Part shown: piece by piece, positions 47,021-55,831 of the stretch
How the letters are laid out: the number at the start of each line of letters is the position of its first letter
How positions within the stretch are numbered: position 1 is the first letter of the stretch
From: Streptococcus sp. HPH0090
GTDB taxonomy: Bacteria; Bacillota; Bacilli; Lactobacillales; Streptococcaceae
Reading direction: 5' to 3'
DNA: 64,000 nt
Assembly (NCBI RefSeq): GCF_000411475.1
Contig: NZ_KE150466.1
Span: forward strand, 68,829 to 132,828
Notes under the pieces: model-generated
Databases searched by the model: none
What the model was told of the DNA's origin: nothing
Seen by the model: the letters and a program-made list of their open reading frames with translations, nothing else
Translations under genes and position numbers: made by a program

Positions 47021-48336
47021 TCAAACTCTCTCTTAAATCTAATAATCTGTCTAAATGTACTATCTTCCATCTCTGTTTCTAAAATGATATTTTCATACTT
47101 ATCCAAAATTTCTTTAACATTATTAAGACCAATCCCTCTATTTCTACCTTTAGTAGAAAAACCTAGTTCAAACAAATCTTCTGAAGGTGTCATGGTAATT
47201 TTACATGAATTCTGAATCACAATAACTGTTTCCAAATCCATCTTAATCACTGCAACTTCCATTTGTTTTAAATAACTTTCTGCAGCACCCTCAACAGCAT
47301 TATTTAACAAAACACTCATAATACGAACAAGATCGAGTAAATCGATTGACAATCTTGTGATAATATCCTTTACTTCTAATGTAAACTCTACGTCATTATT
47401 TCTTGCATATACAATGGATTGTGCAATTAAACTTCGTAAAGCTGAATCTTCTATATTGTTTAAATCAAAGTATGTATACTTATCTGAACGTAATTTTTGA
47501 TTAGCTTTGACTAGAACTTCATTGTAAATCCTGTCAATTTCCTGTAAATCTCCACTATCAATCGCCATTTGCATACTGACAAGCATGCCAGCATAATCAT
47601 GACGAAAACCACGGATTTCATTATACAAACCAACAATTTCATCTGTATAGGTCTGTAAATGTTCTTGTTCAAATTTTTTCTGTTTTAGGGCAATTTCTTT
47701 TTCAACTCGCACCTTATGAGAATTCATAGCGAAGAATATTAGTAGTAAACAAATAAAGACAATTGTTGCTAAAATACTACCAAAACTATTAAAATGTGCA
47801 TAAGTACTTACCATATCTGAAATGAATAATAGAATATGTAAAGCGAAGAAAGCAAGTATAACTTTTTTTAAAAATAAATAGAGGTAATCTTTATCAAAAT
47901 AATTAAGTTCAAGGTGAAAATAAGTAATAATTTTTTTAATAATAAAATAAGTTAGTAATAAAACTACTACAAAAAAGAAAGTTTCATATTTTTTTACAAA
48001 AGAATCACCTGTTATAGAGGATATGGTTACTGCTATAAAAGTATGAGTACTATGATATAGTAAAGACAATAGTAGACTGATAAATATCCCCTTATACTTA
48101 TTGTATCTCTTTAAGTTTATCAGGTAAATGGAAATAAGTAATGGAAATAAAAATTTAGATATACCAAAGCCACCTAAGTTCAATAGACTAATAAATTCCT
48201 CAAGTAATAACACTGAAATAAGTGTATAACATAGAAAAATAAATTGTTCTTTTATAGTTACTTTACATATCCATCTATAACTTTTGCTAATTATAAAAAA
48301 ATAGAAAATAGCTATAAATAATCCAAATAAATCCAT
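47017..48336 (-). CDS. comD: competence histidine kinase ComD (CSP receptor)
   Basis: A 439-residue HPK10-type kinase: six or seven membrane helices (about 1-220) that bind the CSP, coiled coil (KQKKFEQEH), phosphorylated His in IRGFRHDYAGM (about 246) and a C-terminal ATPase with the N box LNNAVEGA and G box RGIGLNNVK. Compared with remembered pneumococcal ComD, the kinase half is nearly identical while the first ~150 residues differ strongly, matching the different CSP. 17 nt after comC. Confidence 0.97.
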   Translation of the reverse strand: MDLFGLFIAIFYFFIISKSYRWICKVTIKEQFIFLCYTLISVLLLEEFISLLNLGGFGISKFLFPLLISIYLINLKRYNKYKGIFISLLLSLLYHSTHTFIAVTISSITGDSFVKKYETFFFVVVLLLTYFIIKKIITYFHLELNYFDKDYLYLFLKKVILAFFALHILLFISDMVSTYAHFNSFGSILATIVFICLLLIFFAMNSHKVRVEKEIALKQKKFEQEHLQTYTDEIVGLYNEIRGFRHDYAGMLVSMQMAIDSGDLQEIDRIYNEVLVKANQKLRSDKYTYFDLNNIEDSALRSLIAQSIVYARNNDVEFTLEVKDIITRLSIDLLDLVRIMSVLLNNAVEGAAESYLKQMEVAVIKMDLETVIVIQNSCKITMTPSEDLFELGFSTKGRNRGIGLNNVKEILDKYENIILETEMEDSTFRQIIRFKREFE

Positions 48337-48353
48337 TACTCTTTACCTTTTAT

Positions 48354-48479
48354 TTATTTTTTCTTTGGAAATATAAGTTCACGTATTGAGCCTAAAAATC
48401 TCCAATCCCCACCTTGAATTTCCTGTAATTCTTTTTCTGTAAGTTTTTTGAACTGTTCTAATTTAATTGTTTTTTCCAT
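48354..48479 (-). CDS. comC: competence stimulating peptide precursor
   Basis: A 41-residue precursor, too short for most ORF callers. The double-glycine leader (MEKTIKLEQFKKLTEKELQE then IQGG, 24 residues) is processed and exported by ComAB; the mature peptide is DWRFLGSIRELIFPKKK, 17 residues with an acidic first residue, a hydrophobic middle and a basic tail as in mitis-group CSPs. It differs from pneumococcal CSP-1 and CSP-2 (both start EMR) and is nearest, as I recall, to an S. oralis type that starts DWR and ends NLIFPRRK. RBS GGAGA. First gene of comCDE. Confidence 0.95.
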   Translation of the reverse strand: MEKTIKLEQFKKLTEKELQEIQGGDWRFLGSIRELIFPKKK

Positions 48480-48527
48480 ATTAAATTCTCCTTTATTGTT
48501 TTTTCTTGTAAATTAACTTACAAGCCT

Positions 48528-48533
48528 ATTATA
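48528..48533 (-). promoter_or_regulatory. comCDE -10 box
   Basis: Minus strand TATAAT, with no good -35 hexamer, as expected for a promoter that depends on ComE. It gives a leader of about 40 nt. Confidence 0.7.
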
Positions 48534-48564
48534 CAAAACGGAGTATGTTTTTAAACAATTTATT

Positions 48565-48594
48565 CTCAACTGCACATTTTTGCACCTAAACTGT
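48565..48594 (-). promoter_or_regulatory. ComE-binding direct repeat (Ceb) of comCDE
   Basis: Two 9-bp direct repeats, ACAGTTTAG (48586-48594) and GCAGTTGAG (48565-48573), 21 bp apart start to start, about 32 bp upstream of the -10 box. This is the known ComE box spacing. Confidence 0.85.
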
Positions 48595-48608
48595 CATTTT
48601 TTACAAAA

Positions 48609-48630
48609 AACGCTGGGTTTCCCCAGCGTT
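48609..48630 (-). terminator. terminator of rlmH/tRNA-Arg transcript
   Basis: AACGCTGGG and CCCAGCGTT with a four-base loop, then TTTT on the minus strand. It separates tRNA-Arg from the comC promoter. Confidence 0.9.
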
Positions 48631-48642
48631 AAATCTAGTATA

Positions 48643-48716
48643 TGATCCCAGCAGGATTCGAACCTGCGACCGTTCGCTTAGAAGGCGAATGCTCTATCCA
48701 GCTGAGCTATGAGACC
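48643..48716 (-). tRNA. tRNA-Arg (anticodon TCT)
   Basis: Acceptor GGTCTCA/TGGGATC, discriminator A, anticodon loop CTTCTAA, T arm TTCGAAT. Sits between comC and rlmH, as in pneumococcus. Confidence 0.96.
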
Positions 48717-48757
48717 TAACTAGTTTATCTTATCAAAATAATCGAGAATAGTCAATC

Positions 48758-49237
48758 CTATTTATGATAAGGAGAACCTTGTTGAATGGTAAAAGCTCGG
48801 TATATCTGCTCTGTTAATACGAGACGCATTAATTGATGTGGGAGAGTTAAACGACCAAAACTTACTGATAGGTTAGCTCGTTTTTTCACTTCATTGGATA
48901 ATCCTAAACTTCCACCAATAACAAAAGTTAAGGTTGAAAAACCATTAATAGATGCTTGTTCTAACTGTTTACTTAATTCTTCAGAAGACAAGGTTTTCCC
49001 TTCAATAGCTAAAACGACAACAAATTCTCTATCTCCAATTTTTGAAAGAATTCGATTTCCTTCTAAATCCAAGATTTTTTCATTTTCAGAATCACTAGCA
49101 CAATCTGGTGTCTTCTCATCAGCTAATTCAACCATTTCGACAGTAGCAAAACGAGAAATTCTTTTAGAATACTCAGCGATTCCATCTTTGAGATACTTTT
49201 CTTTTAATTTTCCAACTGTTACAATTTTAATTTTCAT
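48758..49237 (-). CDS. rlmH: 23S rRNA pseudouridine-1915 N3-methyltransferase
   Basis: A 159-residue SPOUT methyltransferase. The trefoil-knot SAM region is [13 protein letters not shown] and the C-terminal [21 protein letters not shown] is the invariant end of RlmH. Acts on the large-subunit rRNA decoding helix 69. Divergent from htrA; followed by tRNA-Arg. Confidence 0.98.
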   Translation of the reverse strand: MKIKIVTVGKLKEKYLKDGIAEYSKRISRFATVEMVELADEKTPDCASDSENEKILDLEGNRILSKIGDREFVVVLAIEGKTLSSEELSKQLEQASINGFSTLTFVIGGSLGLSNEVKKRANLSVSFGRLTLPHQLMRLVLTEQIYRAFTIQQGSPYHK

Positions 49238-49273
49238 GCTTCTATTTTATCATAATCGTATTCTATTCACATA

Positions 49274-49348
49274 TTATTCACAAATAAAATCAGAGAAAAT
49301 AGCAATAAATTCACAAGTTTTTAACAGTTTTCCACAGATTGTGAAAAA
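49274..49348. promoter_or_regulatory. DnaA-box-like sites upstream of htrA
   Basis: TTATTCACA (49274-49282), then TTTTCCACA (49328-49336) facing TGTGAAAAA (49340-49348) with a 3-bp gap, the same geometry as the oriC pairs but with weaker boxes. They lie about 2.2 kb from the dnaA-proximal cluster. Confidence 0.45.
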
Positions 49349-49358
49349 CTTAAACTGT

Positions 49359-49375
49359 TTTAAGCTAGGATTAAG
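49359..49375 (+). promoter_or_regulatory. CiaR-binding site of htrA
   Basis: TTTAAG-N5-ATTAAG (49359-49364 and 49370-49375), the full CiaR direct-repeat pattern, overlapping the -35 position of a promoter with -10 TATACT at 49386-49391. htrA is a known CiaRH target in pneumococcus. Confidence 0.85.
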
Positions 49376-49431
49376 TTAATAATTTTATACTTTTACTGAA
49401 TTAAATAAATTAAACAAATTTGGAGGATTTT

Positions 49432-50616
49432 ATGAAAAACTTACACAAGTTTTCAAAAACATTTGGACAACTTTTACTAGTTATTCTAATCAGCTTTTTA
49501 AGTGGTCTTTTAGGTAGTTTGGCTGTTCTTCAGTTTAACCAAAAACAGGGAAATGGAGAACAAAATAGTGCAGCAGTCACTCAGGCAGCCGTGAATAATG
49601 AAAATTCGACTACACAGGCTGTTGATAAAGTTAAGGACGCAGTTGTCTCTATTATCACTTACTCAGGAAATTCCCAAAGTAGTTTTGTTGGATCTGATGA
49701 TACTGATACAGATTCGAATACTGAACAAGTTAACAGTGAAGGTTCTGGGGTTATCTATAAAAAAGATGATAATAATGCCTACCTCGTGACCAATACTCAC
49801 GTTATTAGCGGAGCTAAAAAACTTGACATTCGTTTAGCTGACGGAACAAAAGTGCCTGGTGAAATCGTTGGTTCTGATACTTATTCTGATATTGCAGTAG
49901 TTAAGATTTCTTCAGAAAAGGTTTCTACAGTAGCTGAATTTGGCGATTCAAGTCAATTAGCTGTTGGAGAAACAGCTATCGCAATCGGTAGTCCTTTAGG
50001 TTCAGAATATGAAAATACAGTTACACAAGGGATTGTATCAAGCTTGAATAGACACGTTTCTTTAAAATCTGAAGATGGTCAAGCTATTTCAACAAATGCC
50101 ATCCAAACAGATACAGCAATTAACCCTGGTAACTCTGGAGGTCCTTTGATTAATATCCAGGGACAAGTTATCGGTATTACATCAAGTAAAATTGCTTCTA
50201 ATGGTGGGACATCCGTAGAAGGTCTTGGTTTTGCTATTCCTGCAAATGATGTTAAAAATATCATCAAACAGTTAGAAAAAGATGGAAAAGTAACTCGACC
50301 AGCGCTTGGTATCCACATGGTTAACTTAACAAACCTCAGCACAGCTGACCTTCAAAAATTAAAACTTCCTGATAATGTTACTTCTGGTGTAGCTGTTCGA
50401 TCTGTTCAGAAGAATATGCCTGCAAATGGACATTTACAACAATATGATGTCATCACAAAAGTAGATGATACTAAGATTTCATCTACAACTGAATTGCAAA
50501 ATGCTCTATATAGTCACTCTATTGGAGATGAAATGACTGTCACTTATTACCGTAATGGTAAAGAAGAAACAACTAAAATCAAGTTGGACAAGAGTACTAG
50601 TGATTTAAATCAATAG
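49432..50616 (+). CDS. htrA: surface serine protease HtrA/DegP
   Basis: A 394-residue membrane-anchored protease: N-terminal helix (about 12-33), trypsin-like domain with His123, Asp153 and Ser235 (GNSGGP), then one PDZ domain (about 290-385). It degrades misfolded surface proteins and, in pneumococcus, CSP, so it limits competence. Start at 49432 fits GGAGG nine bases upstream; an in-frame TTG four codons earlier has no site. CiaR box upstream; parB follows. Confidence 0.96.
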   Translation: MKNLHKFSKTFGQLLLVILISFLSGLLGSLAVLQFNQKQGNGEQNSAAVTQAAVNNENSTTQAVDKVKDAVVSIITYSGNSQSSFVGSDDTDTDSNTEQVNSEGSGVIYKKDDNNAYLVTNTHVISGAKKLDIRLADGTKVPGEIVGSDTYSDIAVVKISSEKVSTVAEFGDSSQLAVGETAIAIGSPLGSEYENTVTQGIVSSLNRHVSLKSEDGQAISTNAIQTDTAINPGNSGGPLINIQGQVIGITSSKIASNGGTSVEGLGFAIPANDVKNIIKQLEKDGKVTRPALGIHMVNLTNLSTADLQKLKLPDNVTSGVAVRSVQKNMPANGHLQQYDVITKVDDTKISSTTELQNALYSHSIGDEMTVTYYRNGKEETTKIKLDKSTSDLNQ

Positions 50617-50633
50617 TTTACAGATTTGTAAAC
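50616..50633. repeat. inverted repeat between htrA and parB
   Basis: GTTTAC and GTAAAC arms around six bases, overlapping the htrA stop codon. Low GC, no T-run, so more likely an operator or chance than a terminator. The following AACTTACTTTACA also occurs at 40894-40906. Confidence 0.35.
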
Positions 50634-50637
50634 TTAC

Positions 50638-50664
50638 TTTACAGAATATCAAAGTTGTGATACT
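50638..50664 (+). promoter_or_regulatory. parB promoter
   Basis: TTTACA (50638-50643) and GATACT (50659-50664) preceded by TGT; spacing is short at 15 bp. Transcription would start 1-3 nt before the parB ATG. Confidence 0.45.
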
Positions 50665-50672
50665 GTAGAAAC

Positions 50673-51434
50673 ATGGAAGAATTTAAACTCATTCGTATCA
50701 GTGATATTCAAAAAAATCCCTATCAACCACGTAAAGAATTTTCAGAAGAAAAAGTAAAAGAACTCGCTCAATCTATTAAAGAGAATGGTCTGATTCAACC
50801 GATTATCGTTCGTCAATCTCCAGTTATCGGATACGAAATCCTAGCTGGAGAAAGACGATATCGTGCATCAATAGCAGCTGGGCTAACAGAAGTTCCCGTA
50901 ATCATCAAAAAACTATCTGATCAAGATATGATGATTCACTCAATCATTGAAAATTTGCAACGTGAAGACTTAAATCCGATTGAGGAAGCAAAAGCTTATC
51001 AATCTTTAATTGATAAAGGATATACTCATGCAGAAATTGCTGATAAAATGGGGAAATCACGTCCCTATATTACCAATCTTGTTCGATTGCTAACGCTCCC
51101 AGATTTTATTCTAGCGGAAGTAGAAACTGGAAAATTATCTCAAGCACATGCTAGACTTCTAATCCAACTACCTGCTGAAGAACAAAGAAAATTACTCTAT
51201 CGTATTCAGACGGAAGATTTATCAGTTCGACAGGTTGAACATCTACTTCAAGAGAAAAAAAAGAAGAAGAAAAGCAAAAAGAAAAATCACTTTATCAAAG
51301 AAGAAGAAGAAAATTTGAAAAAATTGTTAGGATTAGATGTCCAAATCGTCCTTCAAAAAAAAGAGGCAGGAAAAATAACTATCTCTTTTCATAATCAAGA
51401 AGAGTACCAACGTTTTATTAACAGCCTAAAATAA
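50673..51434 (+). CDS. parB: chromosome partitioning protein ParB
   Basis: A 253-residue ParB/Spo0J. N-terminal CTPase/ParB box (NPYQPRKEF, GERRYRAS at about 68-75), central HTH that reads parS (HAEIADKMGKSRPYITNLVRL) and a Lys-rich linker before the dimerisation domain. Loads at parS and recruits SMC. No parA gene is seen here, which is the rule in streptococci. No Shine-Dalgarno is visible and the promoter is almost at the ATG. Confidence 0.97.
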   Translation: MEEFKLIRISDIQKNPYQPRKEFSEEKVKELAQSIKENGLIQPIIVRQSPVIGYEILAGERRYRASIAAGLTEVPVIIKKLSDQDMMIHSIIENLQREDLNPIEEAKAYQSLIDKGYTHAEIADKMGKSRPYITNLVRLLTLPDFILAEVETGKLSQAHARLLIQLPAEEQRKLLYRIQTEDLSVRQVEHLLQEKKKKKKSKKKNHFIKEEEENLKKLLGLDVQIVLQKKEAGKITISFHNQEEYQRFINSLK

Positions 51435-51451
51435 GGCTGTTATTTTATTTT
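51420..51451 (+). terminator. terminator of parB
   Basis: AACAGCCT and AGGCTGTT arms, six-base loop that includes the stop codon, then ATTTTATTTTT. Closes the htrA-parB side of oriC. Confidence 0.8.
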
Positions 51452-51466
51452 TCTCAACTCACAGAC

Positions 51467-51582
51467 TTATCCACTAAATCAGTATGTAAAAAGTCAATAA
51501 AATCAAAGATAAAACTTATTATCCACAACTTGTGGATAAATCTTTTAAACATTGTGGATTGTTTTTCACAAGTTGTGGAAAA
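51467..51582. other. oriC: oriC, DnaA-box cluster upstream of dnaA
   Basis: Boxes in order: TTATCCACT (51467-51475); TTATCCACA (51519-51527) facing TGTGGATAA (51531-51539); TGTGGATTG (51553-51561, degenerate); TTTTTCACA (51562-51570) facing TGTGGAAAA (51574-51582). Both inverted pairs have a 3-bp gap. The cluster overlaps the dnaA promoter region, so it may serve autoregulation as well as initiation. Confidence 0.85.
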
Positions 51583-51595
51583 AATACTTGCTATA

Positions 51596-51604
51596 TGATA
51601 AAAT
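51596..51604 (+). promoter_or_regulatory. dnaA promoter (extended -10)
   Basis: TGATAAAAT: TAAAAT (51599-51604) with TG one base upstream; the upstream side is occupied by DnaA boxes. Confidence 0.55.
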
Positions 51605-51645
51605 AGGTGTAAGATTATACCTTTTAGAAAAGGAGGAGTTTGTTG

Positions 51646-53004
51646 TTGAAAGAAAAACAGTTTTGGAATCAGATTTTAGAATTAGCTAAAGAGAGATTGA
51701 CACGATCAATGTTTGATTTCTACGCAACACCTGCTGAATTAATAAAGGTCGAGGGAAATGTAGCTACCATATTTTTGCCAAGATCTGAAATGGAAATGGT
51801 TTGGAGTACAAAACTCAATGATATTATTGTAGCTGTCGGTTTCCAAATCTATGATACTGAGATAAAAGCGCAATATGTATTGACTAAGGAAGATTCTGAC
51901 TCCTCCAATACAACAACAACTGTTGAAAACAGCAGTCATCAAGAAGAACAAACTATAAAATCTATCCCTTATTCAGAAACAGGATTAAGAGATATCTATA
52001 CATTTGATAATTTTATCCAAGGTGATGGAAATATTTGGGCTAAATCCGCTGCTTTAGCTGTCTCAGAAGATCCAGGACTAACTTATAATCCTCTATTTAT
52101 ATATGGGGGACCTGGCCTTGGAAAAACGCACTTGCTCAATGCTTTGGGGAATGAAATTCTCAAAAAAAATCCTAATGCGCGTGTTAAATATATCCCTGCC
52201 GAAACTTTTATTAATGAATTTTTAGATCATCTAAGACTCAATGATATGGATAATTTTAAAAAAACATATCGAAGTATAGATCTCCTTCTTATTGATGACA
52301 TTCAATCTCTTAGTGGAAATAAAGTGCAAACTCAGGAAGAGTTTTTCAACACATTTAACAACCTTCATAGTAATAATAAACAAATCGTTTTGACTAGTGA
52401 CCGTAGACCTGAACAACTAGAAAACCTACCTGAACGTCTTGTCACGCGCTTCTCATGGGGTCTAACGACAGATATTACTCCACCGGATTTTGAAACTCGT
52501 ATCGCTATCTTAAATAGTAAAACTGAAGATTTAGACTATCATTTTCAACCTGACACAATCGAATATCTGGCTGGCCAGTTTGATTCAAATGTACGTGAAC
52601 TAGAAGGTGCGCTCAAAGATATTAGTCTCATGGCTAAAGTTAAACAAATCAACACTATAACTGTGGATATTGCGTCTGAAGCTATACGTGCTCGAAAACA
52701 AAACGTTAGCACCATGGTTGTTATTCCGATTGAAAAAATCCAAGAGGAAGTCGGAAACTTTTACGACGTCAGCGTCAAGGAGATGAAGGGAACGAGACGT
52801 GTTCAGAATATTGTTCTAGCTCGTCAAGTTGCTATGTATCTAGCTAGAGAATTAACTGATAACAGCCTTCCAAAAATCGGGAAAGAATTTGGTGGTAAAG
52901 ATCATACAACTGTCATTCATGCTCATGCAAAAATCAAATCTATGATTGAAACTGATGATAAATTACGTATAGAAATCGAAACCATCAAAAAGAAAATTAA
53001 ATAA
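51646..53004 (+). CDS. dnaA: chromosomal replication initiator DnaA
   Basis: A 452-residue initiator: domain I (1-85), short linker, AAA+ domain III with Walker [14 protein letters not shown] and Walker [11 protein letters not shown], and domain IV with the DnaA signature [15 protein letters not shown]. Three TTG codons run in a row at 51640-51648; the third is chosen because it gives 7 nt from AGGAGGAG and the family start MKEKQFW. No ATG start is available. Strong Shine-Dalgarno plus weak start codon suggests limited translation. Confidence 0.97.
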   Translation: MKEKQFWNQILELAKERLTRSMFDFYATPAELIKVEGNVATIFLPRSEMEMVWSTKLNDIIVAVGFQIYDTEIKAQYVLTKEDSDSSNTTTTVENSSHQEEQTIKSIPYSETGLRDIYTFDNFIQGDGNIWAKSAALAVSEDPGLTYNPLFIYGGPGLGKTHLLNALGNEILKKNPNARVKYIPAETFINEFLDHLRLNDMDNFKKTYRSIDLLLIDDIQSLSGNKVQTQEEFFNTFNNLHSNNKQIVLTSDRRPEQLENLPERLVTRFSWGLTTDITPPDFETRIAILNSKTEDLDYHFQPDTIEYLAGQFDSNVRELEGALKDISLMAKVKQINTITVDIASEAIRARKQNVSTMVVIPIEKIQEEVGNFYDVSVKEMKGTRRVQNIVLARQVAMYLARELTDNSLPKIGKEFGGKDHTTVIHAHAKIKSMIETDDKLRIEIETIKKKIK

Positions 53005-53006
53005 CT

Positions 53007-53155
53007 TGTGGATAAATGTTTAAAATGTTACTGATTTATTCACAATTTTTAAACAAGTATAACTTCTTGATTTTTCTAAGCTAAACTTCGTTTTCCACAG
53101 ATTTCACACAGACTATTATTACTATTATCCTTCTAATAATAAAAATAAATAAAGG
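53007..53155. other. dnaA-dnaN intergenic origin part with DnaA boxes and AT-rich unwinding region
   Basis: Boxes TGTGGATAA (53007-53015), TTATTCACA (53036-53044) and TTTTCCACA (53091-53099), then TATTATTACTATTAT (53114-53128), which resembles the DnaA-trio array, and an A/T tract to the dnaN ribosome site. This is the layout of a Gram-positive unwinding element. Confidence 0.65.
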
Positions 53156-53162
53156 AGATTCC

Positions 53163-54299
53163 ATGATTCATTTTTCTATTAATAAAAATTTATTCCTACA
53201 ATCATTAAATATTACTAAACGTGCTATTAGTTCAAAAAATGCTATTCCTGTTTTATCAACTATCAAAATCGATGTTACAAATGAAGGAATTACATTGATT
53301 GGATCAAATGGTCAAATTTCAATCGAGAACTTTATTTCTCAAAAAGATGAAAATGCAGGTCTTTTGATTAACTCTTTAGGTTCAATTCTTTTAGAAGCTT
53401 CATTCTTTATCAATGTTGTATCTAGTCTTCCAGATGTGACTCTTGACTTCAAAGAAATTGAACAAAATCAAATTGTATTAACAAGTGGAAAATCAGAAAT
53501 CACGCTTAAAGGAAAAGACAGCGAGCAGTATCCACGTATCCAGGAAATTGCAGCAAGTAATCCTTTAGTTCTTGAAACAAAGCTTCTTAAAAAGATTATC
53601 AACGAAACTGCCTTTGCAGCTAGTGTTCAAGAAAGTCGTCCAATCTTGACTGGTGTACACTTTGTCTTGAGTAATCATAAAGAATTAAAAACAGTTGCGA
53701 CAGACTCACACCGTCTCAGTCAGAAGAAATTGACGCTTGAGAAAAATAGTGATGATTTTGATGTTGTCATCCCAAGTCGCTCTCTACGCGAATTTTCAGC
53801 TGTTTTTACAGATGATATCGAAACAGTAGAGATTTTCTTTGCAAATAACCAAATTCTCTTTAGAAGCGAAAATATTAGTTTCTATACACGTCTCTTAGAA
53901 GGTAATTATCCAGATACCGATCGTTTGATTCCAACAGATTTTAATACGACAGTGACTTTTGACGTTGTGAATCTACGTCAATCTATGGAACGTGCTCGTC
54001 TCTTATCAAGTGCAACTCAAAATGGTACTGTAAAATTAGAAATCAAACAAGGAGTGGTTACAGCACATGTAAATTCTCCAGAAGTTGGTAAAGTAAACGA
54101 AGAAATCGATACAATTGCTGTATCTGGTGAAGATTTGACGATTAGCTTTAACCCAACTTACTTGATTGAAGCACTAAAAGCCTTGAACAGCGAAAAGGTT
54201 ACAATCAGCTTTATCTCATCAGTTCGTCCATTTACTCTAGTACCAGCTGATACAGATGAAGATTTCATGCAACTGATTACACCAGTTCGTACAAATTAA
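53163..54299 (+). CDS. dnaN: DNA polymerase III beta clamp
   Basis: A 378-residue sliding clamp of three similar domains with the C-terminal LVPADTDEDFMQLITPVRTN-type end. Ring-shaped dimer that tethers PolC and DnaE to DNA. RBS AAAGGAG five bases before the ATG. Downstream of dnaA across the unwinding region. Confidence 0.98.
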   Translation: MIHFSINKNLFLQSLNITKRAISSKNAIPVLSTIKIDVTNEGITLIGSNGQISIENFISQKDENAGLLINSLGSILLEASFFINVVSSLPDVTLDFKEIEQNQIVLTSGKSEITLKGKDSEQYPRIQEIAASNPLVLETKLLKKIINETAFAASVQESRPILTGVHFVLSNHKELKTVATDSHRLSQKKLTLEKNSDDFDVVIPSRSLREFSAVFTDDIETVEIFFANNQILFRSENISFYTRLLEGNYPDTDRLIPTDFNTTVTFDVVNLRQSMERARLLSSATQNGTVKLEIKQGVVTAHVNSPEVGKVNEEIDTIAVSGEDLTISFNPTYLIEALKALNSEKVTISFISSVRPFTLVPADTDEDFMQLITPVRTN

Positions 54300-54302
54300 T
54301 GG

Positions 54303-54334
54303 AAAGAGGTTGAGCTTAGCTCGCCTCTTTTATG
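54303..54334 (+). terminator. terminator after dnaN
   Basis: AAAGAGG (54303-54309) and CCTCTTT (54324-54330), inner AGC/GCT pairs, weak tail. Confidence 0.6.
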
Positions 54335-54341
54335 ATATAAT
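54333..54341 (+). promoter_or_regulatory. extended -10 promoter of the DUF951 gene
   Basis: TGATATAAT right after the dnaN terminator, 25 nt before the next ATG. Confidence 0.55.
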
Positions 54342-54365
54342 CAAAAATAGAAAAGGAGACTAGCT

Positions 54366-54560
54366 ATGTATCAAGTTGGAAATTTTGTTGAAATGAAAAA
54401 ACCACACGCTTGTACAATCAAATCAACTGGTAAAAAAGCTAATCGTTGGGAGATTACACGTGTAGGGGCAGATATCAAAATCAAATGTAGCAATTGTGAT
54501 CATGTGGTCATGATGAGTCGCTATGATTTTGAAAGAAAAATGAACAAAATCATTGATTAG
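54366..54560 (+). CDS. DUF951 small protein
   Basis: A 64-residue protein of the DUF951 family, regularly found between dnaN and ychF in streptococci. Cys residues in HACTIK and CSNCDH suggest a small zinc ribbon, and the many Lys/Arg residues suggest nucleic-acid binding. Function is not known. RBS AAAAGGAGA is strong. Confidence 0.88.
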   Translation: MYQVGNFVEMKKPHACTIKSTGKKANRWEITRVGADIKIKCSNCDHVVMMSRYDFERKMNKIID

Positions 54561-54644
54561 AAACACTCACTTGGAGGGTTAGCAAGTTTTCCCTTTTTGT
54601 GTTATAATATTGAAGATTGAAATGTGAACGGAGAATGAGAAACT

Positions 54645-55760
54645 ATGGCTTTAACAGCAGGTATCGTGGGTTTGCCAAACGTTGGTAAATCAACCCTATT
54701 TAATGCAATTACAAAAGCAGGAGCAGAAGCTGCAAACTATCCATTTGCGACGATTGATCCAAATGTTGGGATGGTAGAAGTTCCAGATGAACGCCTCCAA
54801 AAATTGACGGAAATGATTACTCCTAAGAAGACGGTTCCAACAACCTTTGAATTTACAGATATTGCAGGGATTGTAAAAGGTGCGTCAAAAGGTGAAGGTC
54901 TTGGTAATAAATTCTTGGCCAATATTCGTGAAGTGGATGCCATTGTTCACGTAGTTCGTGCCTTTGATGATGAAAATGTCATGCGTGAGCAAGGTCGTGA
55001 AGATGCCTTTGTAGATCCGCTTGCAGATATCGATACTATTAACCTAGAGTTGATTCTTGCAGACTTAGAATCTGTGAATAAACGCTATGCGCGTGTGGAA
55101 AAGATGGCACGTACGCAAAAAGATAAGGAATCAGTTGCAGAATTTAACGTTCTCCAAAAGATTAAACCAGTTCTTGAAGACGGTAAATCAGCTCGCACCA
55201 TTGAATTCACAGATGAAGAACAAAAGGTTGTTAAAGGACTCTTCCTCTTGACTACTAAACCAGTTCTTTATGTAGCAAATGTGGATGAGGATGTTGTTGG
55301 AGATCCAGAATCTATCGATTATGTGAAGCAAATTCGTGAATTCGCAGCAACAGAAAATGCAGAGGTAGTGGTGATTTCTGCGCGTGCTGAAGAAGAAATC
55401 TCTGAGTTAGATGATGAAGATAAAAAAGAGTTTCTTGAAGCCATTGGTTTGACAGAATCAGGTGTGGATAAGTTGACGCGTGCAGCTTACCATTTACTTG
55501 GACTTGGAACTTACTTCACAGCTGGTGAAAAAGAAGTTCGTGCTTGGACCTTTAAACGTGGTATGAAAGCTCCTCAAGCAGCTGGAATTATCCACTCAGA
55601 CTTCGAAAAAGGTTTTATTCGTGCAGTGACCATGTCTTATGACGATTTGGTCAAATACGGATCTGAAAAGGCTGTAAAAGAAGCTGGACGTTTACGTGAA
55701 GAAGGAAAAGATTATGTCGTTCAAGATGGCGATATCATGGAATTCCGCTTTAACGTATAA
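54645..55760 (+). CDS. ychF: ribosome-binding ATPase YchF
   Basis: A 371-residue Obg-related P-loop protein: G1 [12 protein letters not shown]3 [10 protein letters not shown], a G4 that is not a good NKxD (VANVDED), which fits the ATP preference of YchF, and a C-terminal TGS domain. Linked to translation and oxidative-stress response. Own terminator follows. Confidence 0.96.
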   Translation: MALTAGIVGLPNVGKSTLFNAITKAGAEAANYPFATIDPNVGMVEVPDERLQKLTEMITPKKTVPTTFEFTDIAGIVKGASKGEGLGNKFLANIREVDAIVHVVRAFDDENVMREQGREDAFVDPLADIDTINLELILADLESVNKRYARVEKMARTQKDKESVAEFNVLQKIKPVLEDGKSARTIEFTDEEQKVVKGLFLLTTKPVLYVANVDEDVVGDPESIDYVKQIREFAATENAEVVVISARAEEEISELDDEDKKEFLEAIGLTESGVDKLTRAAYHLLGLGTYFTAGEKEVRAWTFKRGMKAPQAAGIIHSDFEKGFIRAVTMSYDDLVKYGSEKAVKEAGRLREEGKDYVVQDGDIMEFRFNV

Positions 55761-55785
55761 TCAACATTTTTAATAGTGTTAATCA

Positions 55786-55822
55786 GGTTGGAAAAAAATT
55801 CCAACCCTTTTGGCTTTTGAAA
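55786..55822 (+). terminator. terminator of ychF
   Basis: GGTTGGAA (55786-55793) and TTCCAACC (55799-55806), loop of five A, tail CTTTTGGCTTTT. Confidence 0.75.
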
Positions 55823-55831
55823 GGAAAATAA

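Noticed and set aside
48894..49379. 161-codon open frame antisense to rlmH reaching the htrA promoter
   Set aside because: Overlaps an invariant gene and the htrA control region; no family resemblance.
49420..49431. Upstream in-frame TTG start for htrA
   Set aside because: The TTG overlaps the GGAGG that serves the ATG at 49432 and has no ribosome site of its own.
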